NCBI RefSeq assembly: GCF_019669905.1 | Contig: NZ_AP019777.1 | Location: forward strand, 620,001-684,000 | Direction: 5' to 3' | Source of the DNA: Methylomonas koyamae | Lineage (GTDB): Bacteria; Pseudomonadota; Gammaproteobacteria; Methylococcales; Methylomonadaceae | DNA length: 64,000 nucleotides | Shown: positions 9,172 through 17,342 of the stretch, one piece after another | Layout of the letters: the number at the start of each line of letters is the position of its first letter | How positions within the stretch are numbered: the stretch's first letter is position 1 | Notes under the pieces: generated by a model | The model's input: only the letters and a program-made list of their open reading frames with translations | The model's database searches: none | Told to the model about the DNA's origin: nothing | Program-made: the position numbers and the translations under genes

Positions 9172-9289
9172 TTTGTGTTCTCCTTTTTTCCAGTAATCGA
9201 AGCACGTAATTCCGTACTGCTTCGTTTTTAAAAGTTTGCTTAGCTTCAGCAAGCTTCTTAAGAAATTCTTCTTCAGTTAGTGGTTTCAT
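9131..9289 (-). CDS. Small basic prophage protein (52 aa)
   Basis: Opens MKPLTEEEFLKKLAEAKQTF and is helical and basic (RLLEKRRTQNEK). It overlaps the 32-codon gene upstream by 17 bases and the 53-codon gene downstream by 41 bases. No strong ribosome site is visible, so coupling to the upstream gene is the likely route of initiation. Confidence 0.4.
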   Translation of the reverse strand: MKPLTEEEFLKKLAEAKQTFKNEAVRNYVLRLLEKRRTQNEKGTITGLHSNV

Positions 9290-9371
9290 TTTCTGATTTA
9301 TGCCATAGCCACAACAGATACGAAACTGATGCGAGCATTGCGATGTTGCCGATGAATATGATTGTTTCCAT
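9273..9371 (-). CDS. Single-pass membrane peptide (32 aa)
   Basis: METIIFIGNIAMLASVSYLL forms one membrane helix followed by a short charged tail (HKSENETTN). AAAAGGAGAACAAACA before the ATG is one of the best ribosome sites in the region. Size and topology fit a small phage membrane regulator, but no role is shown. Confidence 0.5.
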   Translation of the reverse strand: METIIFIGNIAMLASVSYLLWLWHKSENETTN

Positions 9372-9400
9372 TGTTTGTTCTCCTTTTAATTTGTTCTGAT

Positions 9401-9736
9401 CTATTTAGGAGATTTCTGATTTTTTACGCGAGCTTTTCTTCGCTTTTTCTTTCCATGAACTGGATGAATTTCAGAACGTTCATTCAAAAGGTAATCACTT
9501 AAGTTTTTAGCAATATCGAGAATTCGATCTTTTCTACCTGAACGAACACAGCCATTTTCATAGCGACCTAACGCGACATTGCAATTCCTGCAAATCACTC
9601 CGCGAATTCTTCCAGTAAAATGTGAATGATCCAAACACGGTACTTCACAGTCAAAGCCGCATAAAGCACATTTACCATCTTGCTCTTTTAAAAGCTGTTC
9701 TCTTAATGGTTTTATTTGAAAGGATTTGATTTGCAT
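9401..9736 (-). CDS. HNH / recombination endonuclease VII family nuclease
   Basis: The 111-residue product has the endonuclease VII (T4 gp49-type) zinc and nuclease signature: Cys23-x2-Cys26 (CALC), Asp36-His37 (LDHSH), then Cys49-x2-Cys52 and NVALG. Such enzymes cut branched DNA during phage replication or packaging. The C-terminus is very basic (KKRRKARVKNQK). I chose the ATG at 9736; a TTG start at 9799 would run through a terminator-like hairpin. First gene of the minus-strand array. Confidence 0.85.
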   Translation of the reverse strand: MQIKSFQIKPLREQLLKEQDGKCALCGFDCEVPCLDHSHFTGRIRGVICRNCNVALGRYENGCVRSGRKDRILDIAKNLSDYLLNERSEIHPVHGKKKRRKARVKNQKSPK

Positions 9737-9754
9737 CGTGTATTTATTCAATGC

Positions 9755-9780
9755 AAAAAAATGCCCCCATTGCGGGGGCA
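9755..9780 (-). terminator. Terminator-like hairpin in the nuclease leader (possible attenuator)
   Basis: On the minus strand TGCCCCC and GGGGGCA enclose GCAAT and are followed by seven T. No minus-strand gene lies immediately upstream, so it sits in the leader of the nuclease array, 19 bases before the start at 9736. It could act as an attenuator or antitermination point. Confidence 0.55.
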
Positions 9781-9943
9781 GGAGAACTTTGGAGAACAAC
9801 GTCCTTATGAAAACGTTACAGTATTTATATCATCATGAATGACACGCTTACACGGTTGAAAAAATAATTATTCTCGCCGTGTACGTGGTGTTCTTGCCTA
9901 AATAGAATCAGCCTCGATCTATTAAAACAACGGGAGAACAAAC

Positions 9944-10141
9944 ATGAAAACTTTACTAATCATCGCATTAATTACCCTGTCCGGCTGTGCAATGACACCA
10001 GAAGAAAGAGCACTCTGGGTTCAAAACATGCAAAGCATTCAAAACTCTGCGGCACAAGCCAACTCTTACCAACCCCCAATGCTACACAACTTTGACTGCA
10101 CTCCTACTTACGGCGGCGGGTCACGTTGCTCTGGCTTCTGA
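9944..10141 (+). CDS. Small prophage lipoprotein (65 aa)
   Basis: MKTLLIIALITLSGCAM is a lipoprotein signal peptide with lipobox LSGC, so the mature protein starts at Cys15 (about 51 residues). GGGAGAACAAAC precedes the ATG. The mature part holds two further cysteines near the C-terminus (FDCTPTYGGGSRCSGF). It is transcribed divergently from the nuclease array. The role is unknown; superinfection exclusion or an Rz1-type spanin part are guesses, and its proline content is low for Rz1. Confidence 0.65.
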   Translation: MKTLLIIALITLSGCAMTPEERALWVQNMQSIQNSAAQANSYQPPMLHNFDCTPTYGGGSRCSGF

Positions 10142-10404
10142 TCCTTGTAAGATACATCTGGCAAATAAGTAAGCATATCCGTACGGATGCCCATGAAATA
10201 TAGATAGAATTACTGATATCCATATCGCTTGCTTGAGCAAAATATTCCTTAAGAAGTTCTGAGAATATTGTAAAATGATAATGGAGACTACTATGGAACA
10301 AATCTGTAATATATGGCTGCAAATTAAAGCAGTTGCTCATGACAGTTCTTTAGAGATTGCAACAAATTATAATTTAATATAATTTTGCACATACATGGTG
10401 ACTT

Positions 10405-10803
10405 ATGCAAGTATTAATAATAATAATTTCTATATTAGCCGTATTGTACTTTATTGGAAAATATTCAGAGCCTGATGTAGAGGATTTTGATCTCAATCAA
10501 CTAAAGCGGCATGTTAAAAATTTGCAGAAATGGATTGATGCTAATTCGAATAATGCAAACATATCAGAGCATGAAAAGGCAGTGCTTAGTAAAAAGCAAG
10601 CACAACTTGAACGTGCGTTATTAGTATGGCAAAGAAAAAATGAACAAGCCATAGCAAATGAAAATCTGCAAAACATAAACGCCATTGCAACCGAGTTAGC
10701 CCCTATAACAAATAGGATAAGCCAGCTAAAAAATGAAGGCATAAATGAAGCAGAAGCTGTTGCAATAGCGTTGAAGGAGTGGGAAAAATCAATTGAGAAA
10801 TAA
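10405..10803 (+). CDS. Membrane-anchored coiled-coil protein (132 aa)
   Basis: One N-terminal membrane helix (MQVLIIIISILAVLYFIG) is followed by a long, charged helical region (about 30-130) typical of a coiled coil. Not recognised. It is very AT-rich, even for this prophage, and isolated from neighbouring genes, which suggests an accessory gene. Confidence 0.6.
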   Translation: MQVLIIIISILAVLYFIGKYSEPDVEDFDLNQLKRHVKNLQKWIDANSNNANISEHEKAVLSKKQAQLERALLVWQRKNEQAIANENLQNINAIATELAPITNRISQLKNEGINEAEAVAIALKEWEKSIEK

Positions 10804-10810
10804 TAAATTT

Positions 10811-11140
10811 CTAATCTAAACAGCCTAGGTTTTTTAATGAAACTGAATGCTCGCCTTTAGGCCAGCCATTTATGTTGGTTAATTTAACTGTGTCTGATAG
10901 ATTACATTTTTCGCAATGTATTTTAAATTGCAGCGTAAAACCTTTAGACGATGTCGAGCTTATGCCTTCAATACCATCATAAGGACTTTTGTCTCTTTCT
11001 TCACAAATCCTATAATCGAGTATTCTCATTATATGGCTTCCTTCGCATGAGGGGCAGAAAAAATAAAAATAATCAGTATCGGTCGCCCCGCGCAGTTTTC
11101 CACATCGAACAGCGTTGCTGCCACGTTTAAAATTGGTCAT
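10811..11140 (-). CDS. Zinc-ribbon-like protein, function unknown (109 aa)
   Basis: Two CxxC pairs are present (FCPSCEG and HCEKCNL) about 50 residues apart, fitting a zinc ribbon. The start at 11140 (MTNFKRGSNAVRC) follows AAGGGGTAAG; an in-frame start 13 codons upstream lacks a site. It converges on the coiled-coil gene. No family was assigned. Confidence 0.6.
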   Translation of the reverse strand: MTNFKRGSNAVRCGKLRGATDTDYFYFFCPSCEGSHIMRILDYRICEERDKSPYDGIEGISSTSSKGFTLQFKIHCEKCNLSDTVKLTNINGWPKGEHSVSLKNLGCLD

Positions 11141-11326
11141 TAACTTACCCCTTTTGAAAAAAATGAATAAAAAAGACAATGAATTTCTAAATATAATTTA
11201 GCAAAAAATAGTTGCAATTAATATGCAAGTAAATTTTTTATCGGATTATAACAAAAATATTGATGTCCCAATTCTAGCGTAAAACAATGACAACGTGACC
11301 TAGCTCACGCGCACACTTCAGAAACT

Positions 11327-11357
11327 AGCCTAGACTGGTACCAGTTTAGGCTTTTTT
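11327..11357 (+). terminator. Rho-independent terminator
   Basis: A long stem (AGCCTA, G, ACTGGTACCAGT, T, TAGGCT) is followed by T5. It stands 76 bases before the first IS256 copy. It presumably ended a transcript of genes now lost or of the flanking early region. Confidence 0.8.
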
Positions 11358-12549
11358 ATGTGTGAAAATTTTATAAGGATGAAACGATGGGTGACATTAG
11401 ATGCACGTGACTGAATGATCTGAGCGTTGCAGGAGGGTGTCCTGAATTTTGTGTAAACGGGATTTAATTATCGATTGGGCATCCTGTCTTCAAACTGAAT
11501 GCTAAACCGATTCAAAGCCGCTTTCCAGTCATGCAACGGCATGGTCCATTTTTGACTGATATTCATCAGGGCCAAATAGAACAATTTCGACAAGGCTTCA
11601 TCACTGGGAAATGAGCCGCGATTCTTGGTGATTTTCCGCAAACTCATGTTCACCGACTCGATCGCATTCGTAGTGTAAATGATGCGGCGTATCTCGGGCG
11701 GATAGTCGAAGAAGGGAATGATTCTATCCCAATTACGTCGCCAAATTTGAGCAATGGGCGGGTAGGCCTCGTTCCACTGCGTCTCGAACTCAGCCAGCCT
11801 TTGCTCTGCTTCAACGACGCTGGCGGATTGGTATATTCGTTTGAGATCGCCGGCGATCTGTTTACGCATTTTCCAACTGACATAGTTCAGGCTGTTGCGG
11901 ACTAGGTGGACGATACACAGTTGGACGGCGGCGTGTGGATAGACGGTTTCAATCGCTTCCGGGAAGCCTTTCAAACCGTCGACACAGGCAATGAAGATGT
12001 CTTGCACGCCGCGATTCTTGAGGTCTGTCACGACCTGTAACCAAAACTTGGCGCCTTCGGTTTGGGCGATCCACAAGCCCAGCACTTCCTTCTCTCCTTG
12101 CAGGTTAATCCCTATGGCCAGATAAACGGCCTTGACACGAACGGCACCGGTATCGCGCACTTTGACGTGGATACAATCGAGATAAACGATGGGGTAAACC
12201 GGATCAAGCGGCCGCAATTGCCAGGCTTTGACTTCCTCAATCACGGCGTCCGTCACCGAGGAGATCAAGGTGGGTGAAACTTCAGTGCCATACAGTTCTT
12301 CCAGATGGCTCTGGATTTCCCTGACGGTCAGACCTCGGGCATAGAGTGAAATGATCTTGTCATCAAAGCCCGTCCAGCGGGATTGGTGTTTGCCAATGAT
12401 TTGCGGCTCGAACTGACCATGACGATCACGGGGAATCTCAATCGGCAATGCGCCAAAATCGCCTTTGAGGGTTTTACGGCTCTTGCCATTGCGGGTGTTG
12501 CCGGTGGCGTTGCAGACTGACTCATGCTTGGCATGGCCTAAATGTTCAG

Positions 12550-13763
12550 GGAGCCTCTAAAAATCCACGATTAATCAGATTCGGGGCGTAAAACGCGCTC
12601 GAAAGCGGACATTTCCAAGCGGACTACCTTCAACTCGAAACCTTTTCAGCTCCGATGGGCGGCATCAAGACGCAGCTACCCTGCGAATGGCGCAAAAACG
12701 TCGCATGTTGTACACCAGATTCATGAAGCCGATACGCACTTCGGCGCGGGCTAGGCCAATGCAACGGATCGTCTTACCGCCCCATTGCGCCATCCAGGCA
12801 AACACGTGCTCGACCCGGCAACGGGTTTTGGAGCGGGTACTGTTACCTTGTTTTTCCCGGTCAGTCAGCGGTTTGCCGCGCACCCCTTTGCGGTGAATCC
12901 GGCTGCGGTAGCCTTGTGCTTTAAGGCAGGCTTCCGTGGCTTCGGATCGGTACGCACTGTCGGCCCACACATCCCGGCTGGTATTGCCGCTATCGAGCAA
13001 GCCGTTCAGGGCTTGGGAGTCGTGGATGCTGGCATCGGTGACCGTGTATTTGCGCACCAACTTGTGGGCATTATCAACGTTGACGTGATTCTTGTACCCG
13101 TAATAACTCTTGTCACCTTTCTTGGTCCAGCGCGCATCGGTATCCTTCTGACGGCGTTTGGAGGCTGACCAGTCCTCGACGGTTTCGTCAGCTTTAATCC
13201 GGGCGTTCTCGTCCGGCGTATTACGCTGCACCGGCGCCTTGACGAAGCTGGCGTCAATCAGTTGACCCTTGCGGGCAATCAGGCCGGCGCGATCCAATTG
13301 CCGGTTGAATTCGTTGAACAAGGTTTCGGTCAATTTCAACGCCTTGAGCGACTCGCGAAATAGCCAGAAACTGTTGCGGTCCGGCGCGTGCTTGGCATCC
13401 GACAAACCGATAAAACGCTGAAAACTGCGCCGGTCTTCGATTTGAAACTCCAGTTGCTCGTCGCTCAGATTGTAGAGACTGGCGATGACCAACGCTTTGA
13501 ACATCAACACCCCATCCCAAGGCTTACGCCCGGCAGACGATTTGCGGACTTTGTGATGGACTCGATCCAGCAGCGGCCGGAACGCGTCCCAATCCACTTG
13601 CGCGTCCAATTCCAACAACGGATTACCCAAACGATCGATTCGACGATCTCGATGTTCAAACAGGGAACCGAAAAGGTCGTCTTGTGCCACCGTCATCTCT
13701 GCTCTCCAAAGGTCTTTAGCTCCGACTCATTTTACTCGCCGGGCGCAATTTTTAGAGGTTCCC
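12550..13763 (-). mobile_element. IS5-family element nested in IS256 copy 1
   Basis: 1214 bp with terminal repeats GGGAGCCTCTAAAAAT and GGGAACCTCTAAAAAT. TTCA is duplicated at 12546-12549 and 13764-13767, and the uninterrupted site is seen in IS256 copy 2. Boundaries are therefore exact. Confidence 0.93.
12665..13696 (-). CDS. IS5-family transposase
   Basis: 343 residues, complete. DDE_Tnp_1-type catalytic residues are spread through LIDASFVKAP, the central DSQAL/VWADSAYRSEA region and VEHVFAWMAQWGG. N-terminal DUF772-like region (KPWDGVLMFKALVIASLYNLSDEQLEFQI). The element looks transposition-competent. Confidence 0.93.
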   Translation of the reverse strand: MTVAQDDLFGSLFEHRDRRIDRLGNPLLELDAQVDWDAFRPLLDRVHHKVRKSSAGRKPWDGVLMFKALVIASLYNLSDEQLEFQIEDRRSFQRFIGLSDAKHAPDRNSFWLFRESLKALKLTETLFNEFNRQLDRAGLIARKGQLIDASFVKAPVQRNTPDENARIKADETVEDWSASKRRQKDTDARWTKKGDKSYYGYKNHVNVDNAHKLVRKYTVTDASIHDSQALNGLLDSGNTSRDVWADSAYRSEATEACLKAQGYRSRIHRKGVRGKPLTDREKQGNSTRSKTRCRVEHVFAWMAQWGGKTIRCIGLARAEVRIGFMNLVYNMRRFCAIRRVAAS

Positions 13764-13948
13764 TTCAGTCATTTCGGCTTCTAAGGCTCGCTCGACCAAG
13801 GCCTTGGTGAGTTGTTTTAGCAGGCCATTTTCGCCCAGCAGGTCTTCAGGTTTTTGATAGCCCGACAATAAGGTATCAATTAGGTCGGTTGGGATGGCTT
13901 TTGGTAAGGTCATAGTTACTCCTCAAAGTAAGGGCAGTTTCCTGCCTA

Positions 13949-14470
13949 ATGGCCGTTTACACAAAAATTCTTACACCCTCGATATTGGGACCGGTGTTTG
14001 CCCGTATGCAATCAGAGTTCTTGGAGCCGTTGTTGAACCGCTGTTTCCAGCTTGCTTTACGCGACGGCAGTTTCGGCCCTATTCCTCAAGAGCTGTTAAG
14101 CATGAACGTAGACATCATTCCAGAGTACATCTCACCGAATGCTCGTGCTCAACGTATTGACGATGTGACCGCGTTGGAGCGATTTGAACAATCGCTGGCT
14201 CAGTCAAGCCAGTTGAATCCAGGCGTGTTGGATGTTTACGACTTCGAGCTGGCTCAACGTAAGAAAGCTTTTCTACTTGGTGTTCCCGCAGATGTTATCC
14301 GTTCAAAAGAGCAGTTAATCAAGCTTCGAAACGAGCAGGCTGAAGCTCAGGCTCAAGAGAAGCAGGAAGCCTTACAGAGCCAAATGGTATCCGACCCAAG
14401 AATGGTGAAAAACGGATTAGATGCGGTTGGTGGAGCCGAGGGAATTCAGCAACTTTTGAAAGCGGCATAA
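13949..14470 (+). pseudogene. Head-tail connector (portal), C-terminal fragment
   Basis: Only the last ~162 residues of a T7 gp8-type portal remain, beginning at ILGPVFARMQSEFLEPLLNR. The first 10-11 codons of the open frame are IS256 terminal sequence. T7-type portals are about 530 residues, so about two thirds of the gene is gone. The surviving helical segment (LGPV..MQ.EFLEPLL, FGPIPQELL) is the family's C-terminal wing region, followed by a glutamine-rich tail. A truncated portal cannot assemble, so the prophage cannot make virions. Confidence 0.82.
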
Positions 14471-14492
14471 ATAGTTATTTGAAGGAGCCGCA

Positions 14493-14693
14493 ATGGAAGC
14501 ATTAGCAATAGCGATTAACAAATTGATTAATGACTACTACCGCCGATTAGCTGAACGCACCGGCGGTGCAAGGTATTTCGATAGAGAGTTTTTGACTCAG
14601 GATATGTTCAATTCCGATCCGCAATTAGAGCGAGACCTTATTGAGCTATTCAAAAAATATAGCCAAGGAAAACAGGTAAATCTAAGCAAATGA
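14493..14693 (+). CDS. Small structural-module protein, function unknown (66 aa)
   Basis: GAAGGAGCCGCA precedes the ATG (MEALAIAINKLINDYYRRLA). Helical and charged, with no recognised family. It sits between portal and scaffold and overlaps the next gene by ATGA. An ATAAATAG element (14467-14474) lies in the leader. Confidence 0.65.
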   Translation: MEALAIAINKLINDYYRRLAERTGGARYFDREFLTQDMFNSDPQLERDLIELFKKYSQGKQVNLSK

Positions 14694-14917
14694 AAAGAGC
14701 AACCCATCAACAATATTTCGAAGTTTTCCAACGCAATTCAGACGGAAATGAAATTCTGCAAACTTTAAGCGCCCTTTTCTACGATGTTCCGTCTTTTGAT
14801 GAAAATAACCAATACAAAACCGCGTACAACGAAGGTAGACGAAGCGTAATTGAATTTATTCTTCGTAATATCGCGTTGGCGCAGGTTGAACCTTATGACC
14901 AAGAACAGGAAGAGTAA
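14690..14917 (+). CDS. Bbp19-like phage protein (75 aa)
   Basis: The pattern of an N-terminal FQRNSDGNEILQTL, a central phenylalanine-rich stretch and TAYNEGRRSVIEFIL resembles the small Bbp19-like phage proteins found next to portal and scaffold genes. Its function is not established. It starts within the stop of the previous gene (ATGA) and ends 2 bases before scaffold. Confidence 0.6.
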   Translation: MKRATHQQYFEVFQRNSDGNEILQTLSALFYDVPSFDENNQYKTAYNEGRRSVIEFILRNIALAQVEPYDQEQEE

Positions 14918-14919
14918 TC

Positions 14920-15639
14920 ATGGAAGAAAATATACAGGCCGCGAGTAGCGACAACCTTAACAGCACAGCAAGTTCCGAAACTTCAACGGCGTCTTCACTA
15001 TTAGGAGCCGCCGAAGTTGAAAGTAATGTCAGCGAGATTAAGGTTCCAGACAAGTTTTTAGTTGATGGTCAGCCAGACTATCAGAAGTTAACTAAATCAT
15101 ATATTGAGTTAGAGAAGCACATTGGAGCTAAAGCCCCAGTAACCGACCCTGCTGAATATGACTTTCAATTTCAAAACCCAGACCAATGGGATGCGCAGGG
15201 TTTGGAGGAATTCAAAAAGTTTGCCGTTGAAAAAGGATATTCAAAAGAGCAATTCAACGATGCTTTAGCACTTTACGAGCAGAACGTTTCTAAAATGCTC
15301 GAAAATATTGTGGAAACCCCACAAAAAGCGACCGCGACTTTAAAGGAAAAATGGGGTAATGACTTTGATGGCAACTTGAAAGATGCGTTTAAAGCATTCA
15401 ACACGTTTGCTCCAGAAGGTTTCGATATTCATTCAATTGGTAATAACGTCCCCGCCCTTGAGCTGTTGGCTCACATTGGCAAGCAATTGAAAGAAGACAA
15501 CATACCATCAACCACAAGTTCTTCACCTACGAAAATGAGTAAGTTAGAGGTTGAAGAATTAATGCGTTCTTCTGATTACTTAGAAAACCGTGAGAAGCAA
15601 CGTATTGTGACCGAATGGTACAACTCAGTTTATGGTTAA
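14920..15639 (+). CDS. Scaffolding protein (T7 gp9-like)
   Basis: 239 residues, directly upstream of the capsid gene as in T7-type phages. The N-terminus is low-complexity and serine/acid-rich (SSDNLNSTASSETSTASS), followed by a conserved helical part (KFLVDGQPDYQKLTKSYIELEKHIG) and a helical, charged C-terminus that would contact capsid subunits. It directs procapsid assembly and leaves before DNA filling. Assigned by position, composition and the 'PDYQKL..SY.ELEK' motif. Confidence 0.8.
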   Translation: MEENIQAASSDNLNSTASSETSTASSLLGAAEVESNVSEIKVPDKFLVDGQPDYQKLTKSYIELEKHIGAKAPVTDPAEYDFQFQNPDQWDAQGLEEFKKFAVEKGYSKEQFNDALALYEQNVSKMLENIVETPQKATATLKEKWGNDFDGNLKDAFKAFNTFAPEGFDIHSIGNNVPALELLAHIGKQLKEDNIPSTTSSSPTKMSKLEVEELMRSSDYLENREKQRIVTEWYNSVYG

Positions 15640-15685
15640 GCCCTGCCTAATAGCTGGGACGCTATAAATAGCAAAGACTGGATGT

Positions 15686-15714
15686 AAATTGGGACAAGGA
15701 TGTCCCCCCAATTT
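15686..15714 (+). promoter_or_regulatory. Capsid-leader hairpin with AGGA loop (CsrA-type site)
   Basis: GGGACA and TGTCCC pair perfectly around AGGA; AAATT and AATTT can extend the stem across a 3-base bulge. GGACAAGGATGT matches the CsrA SELEX consensus (RUACARGGAUGU) at 11 of 12 positions. It lies 80 bases before the capsid start, in the largest gap of the virion module. An ATAAATAG (15664-15671) stands just upstream. Confidence 0.55.
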
Positions 15715-16113
15715 AAGCCAATTTGAAAGAAAGCCCCGATAGGTTTCGGACAAGCATTCAAATTATGACTTAACTTATTAAAAGGATTTAATAATGGCTA
15801 CTAATATTACCGCTGCATTTATTCAGCAATGGAATGATGAGGTTAAGCAAGCTTACCAACAAAAAGGTTCGAAACTCCGCAATGCAGTTCGCTCTGTAAC
15901 TGGTGTCACTGGCTCAACCTATAACTTCCACAAATTGGGATCATTGAGTGCTAACACGAAAACTCGTGACGCAGCTTTGACCTTTTTAAACCCTACTCAA
16001 GCAGTTGTTTCAGCTACCTTGGCCGACAAATACGCGGCGGTAACTATCGACAAGTTGGACGAGTTGAAAACTAATGAATCGCCCCGGGAATCTCGGAGGC
16101 CATAGGTTGTGAG

Positions 16114-17016
16114 TCACGCTGCCATGACGGACTCGGGAAGTTGCCGATAATAGTTAGCCTCCGCTTCGGCTGGTGGGATATTACCAATCGATCCCAACAG
16201 CCGTCGATGATTAAACCAATCCACCCAAGTCAATGTAGCGAGTTCAACGGCTTCGCGGCTCTTCCAGGATTGCTTGTGAATCAGTTCGGTTTTGTACAAA
16301 CCATTAATAGTTTCAGCCAAGGCATTGTCATAAGAGTCACCCACACTGCCTACCGAAGCTTCAACGCCGGCCTCGGCTAAACGCTCGGTATAGCGGATCG
16401 AAACGTACTGCACGCCTCGATCGCTATGGTGAATCAAGCCGCCATCGCGCTGGGGTTGCCGGTCATGAAGCGCCTGCTCCAGTGCGTCCAGCACAAAGTC
16501 GGTATGCGCCGATGACGATACCTTCCAACCGACGATGTAGCGGGCAAACACATCGATCACGAAGGCCACGTAAACGAAGCCCTGCCAGGTTTTGACATAG
16601 GTGAAGTCCGCCACCCACAAGGCATTCGGTCGTACGGCGCTGAACTGCCGATTCACCCGATCCAGAGGACACTCCGCGTTGGCATCGCTGAAGGTGGTCT
16701 TGATGGTTTTGCCACGCCTGACGCCTTTCAGCTCCAGGCTTCGCATGAGGCGTTCCACCGTACAACGGGCCACGGTTAAGCCCTCGCGTTTCAATTGAAT
16801 CCAGACTTTACGCGCGCCGTAATTTTGGAAGCTATCATTCCAAACTCGACGAATTTGCTGACTGAGGGCCTCGTCCTGCTTGGCGCGATGCGACCGCAAC
16901 TCAGGATTGGCTTTGCGCGCCGCATGCAGGTAATACGTCGATGGGGCAATCGGCAGAACTTTGCAGATTGGCTCGACCCCATAGCCATCGCGATGCTCGT
17001 CGATGAACGCTTTCAT
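16114..17016 (-). CDS. IS3-family transposase, OrfB (rve integrase core)
   Basis: 300 residues with an HTH_21 region and an rve catalytic core: WVADFTYVKT (first Asp), HHSDRGVQYVS (second Asp) and DNALAETINGLYKTELI (Glu). Overlaps orfA by 4 bases. The active protein is usually an OrfAB fusion made by -1 frameshifting. Confidence 0.93.
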   Translation of the reverse strand: MKAFIDEHRDGYGVEPICKVLPIAPSTYYLHAARKANPELRSHRAKQDEALSQQIRRVWNDSFQNYGARKVWIQLKREGLTVARCTVERLMRSLELKGVRRGKTIKTTFSDANAECPLDRVNRQFSAVRPNALWVADFTYVKTWQGFVYVAFVIDVFARYIVGWKVSSSAHTDFVLDALEQALHDRQPQRDGGLIHHSDRGVQYVSIRYTERLAEAGVEASVGSVGDSYDNALAETINGLYKTELIHKQSWKSREAVELATLTWVDWFNHRRLLGSIGNIPPAEAEANYYRQLPESVMAA

Positions 17017-17342
17017 GGCTTGAACCGGCGGTCGAGCTCCGCCTGCGCAAAATACGCCGAGGCCTTACGCAGGATCTCGTTGGCCTGGCGTAACTCCCGG
17101 ACTTCCCGCTCCAGCGCCTTGATGCGTTCCGCGCCATTGCCGGACACTTCTATGCTCGAGCTAGTGATCGGTTGTGTTTGCCTCAGCCAGCGACGTAACG
17201 TCTCCGCCGTGCAGCCAAACTTGGCCGAAATTGATTGGATAGCGGCCCATTCCGACGGGTATTCATCTTGATGCTCTCGCACCATGCGAACCGCTCGTTC
17301 TCGAATTTCCGATGAATAATGCTTGCTCGTTTTCTCGTTCAT
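17013..17342 (-). CDS. IS3-family transposase, OrfA (helix-turn-helix)
   Basis: 109 residues with an HTH_Tnp_1 domain (SSEIRERAVRMVREHQDEYPS, W..IQSISAKFGCTAETLRRW) and a C-terminal leucine-zipper-like helix (RIKALEREVRELRQANEIL). It starts inside the IS and its stop overlaps the orfB start. Confidence 0.93.
   Translation of the reverse strand: MNEKTSKHYSSEIRERAVRMVREHQDEYPSEWAAIQSISAKFGCTAETLRRWLRQTQPITSSSIEVSGNGAERIKALEREVRELRQANEILRKASAYFAQAELDRRFKP

Larger units (their letters stand above)
11468..13913 (-). pseudogene. IS256-family transposase, split by an IS5-family insertion
   Basis: Same protein as the intact 408-residue transposase of copy 2 (MTLPKAIPTDLIDTLL start at 13913). The frame is broken by 12550-13763, about 50 codons from the start. 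A 326-residue downstream part (MPIEIPRDRHGQFEPQ to DRMPNR, 11468-12448) stays open and holds the mutator-type DDE domain (YLDCIHVKVRD, ACVDGLKG). This copy should be inactive unless complemented by copy 2. Confidence 0.9.
11433..13980 (-). mobile_element. IS256-family element, copy 1, interrupted by an IS5-family element
   Basis: The terminal repeats begin GAGGGTGT and share GTGTAAACGG about 20 bases in. Without the nested element it matches copy 2 (34316-35644). The flanking 8-mers are CGTTGCAG on the left and GATATTGG on the right, so there is no target duplication, unlike copy 2. The right end lies inside the portal gene. This points to a deletion or recombination that used one IS end. Confidence 0.92.

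Noticed and set aside
10104..10340. 78-codon minus-strand frame
   Set aside because: Overlaps the end of the lipoprotein gene, has no ribosome site and no recognisable pattern.
13949..13980. Start codon and first codons of the portal fragment
   Set aside because: These bases belong to the IS256 right end, so the ATG is fortuitous and not the phage start.
15646..15671. T7 promoter-like TAATA ... CTATA in the capsid leader
   Set aside because: The spacing is 2 bases longer than in T7 and no second site shares the full pattern. Only the shorter ATAAATAG element recurs, so it is reported separately.
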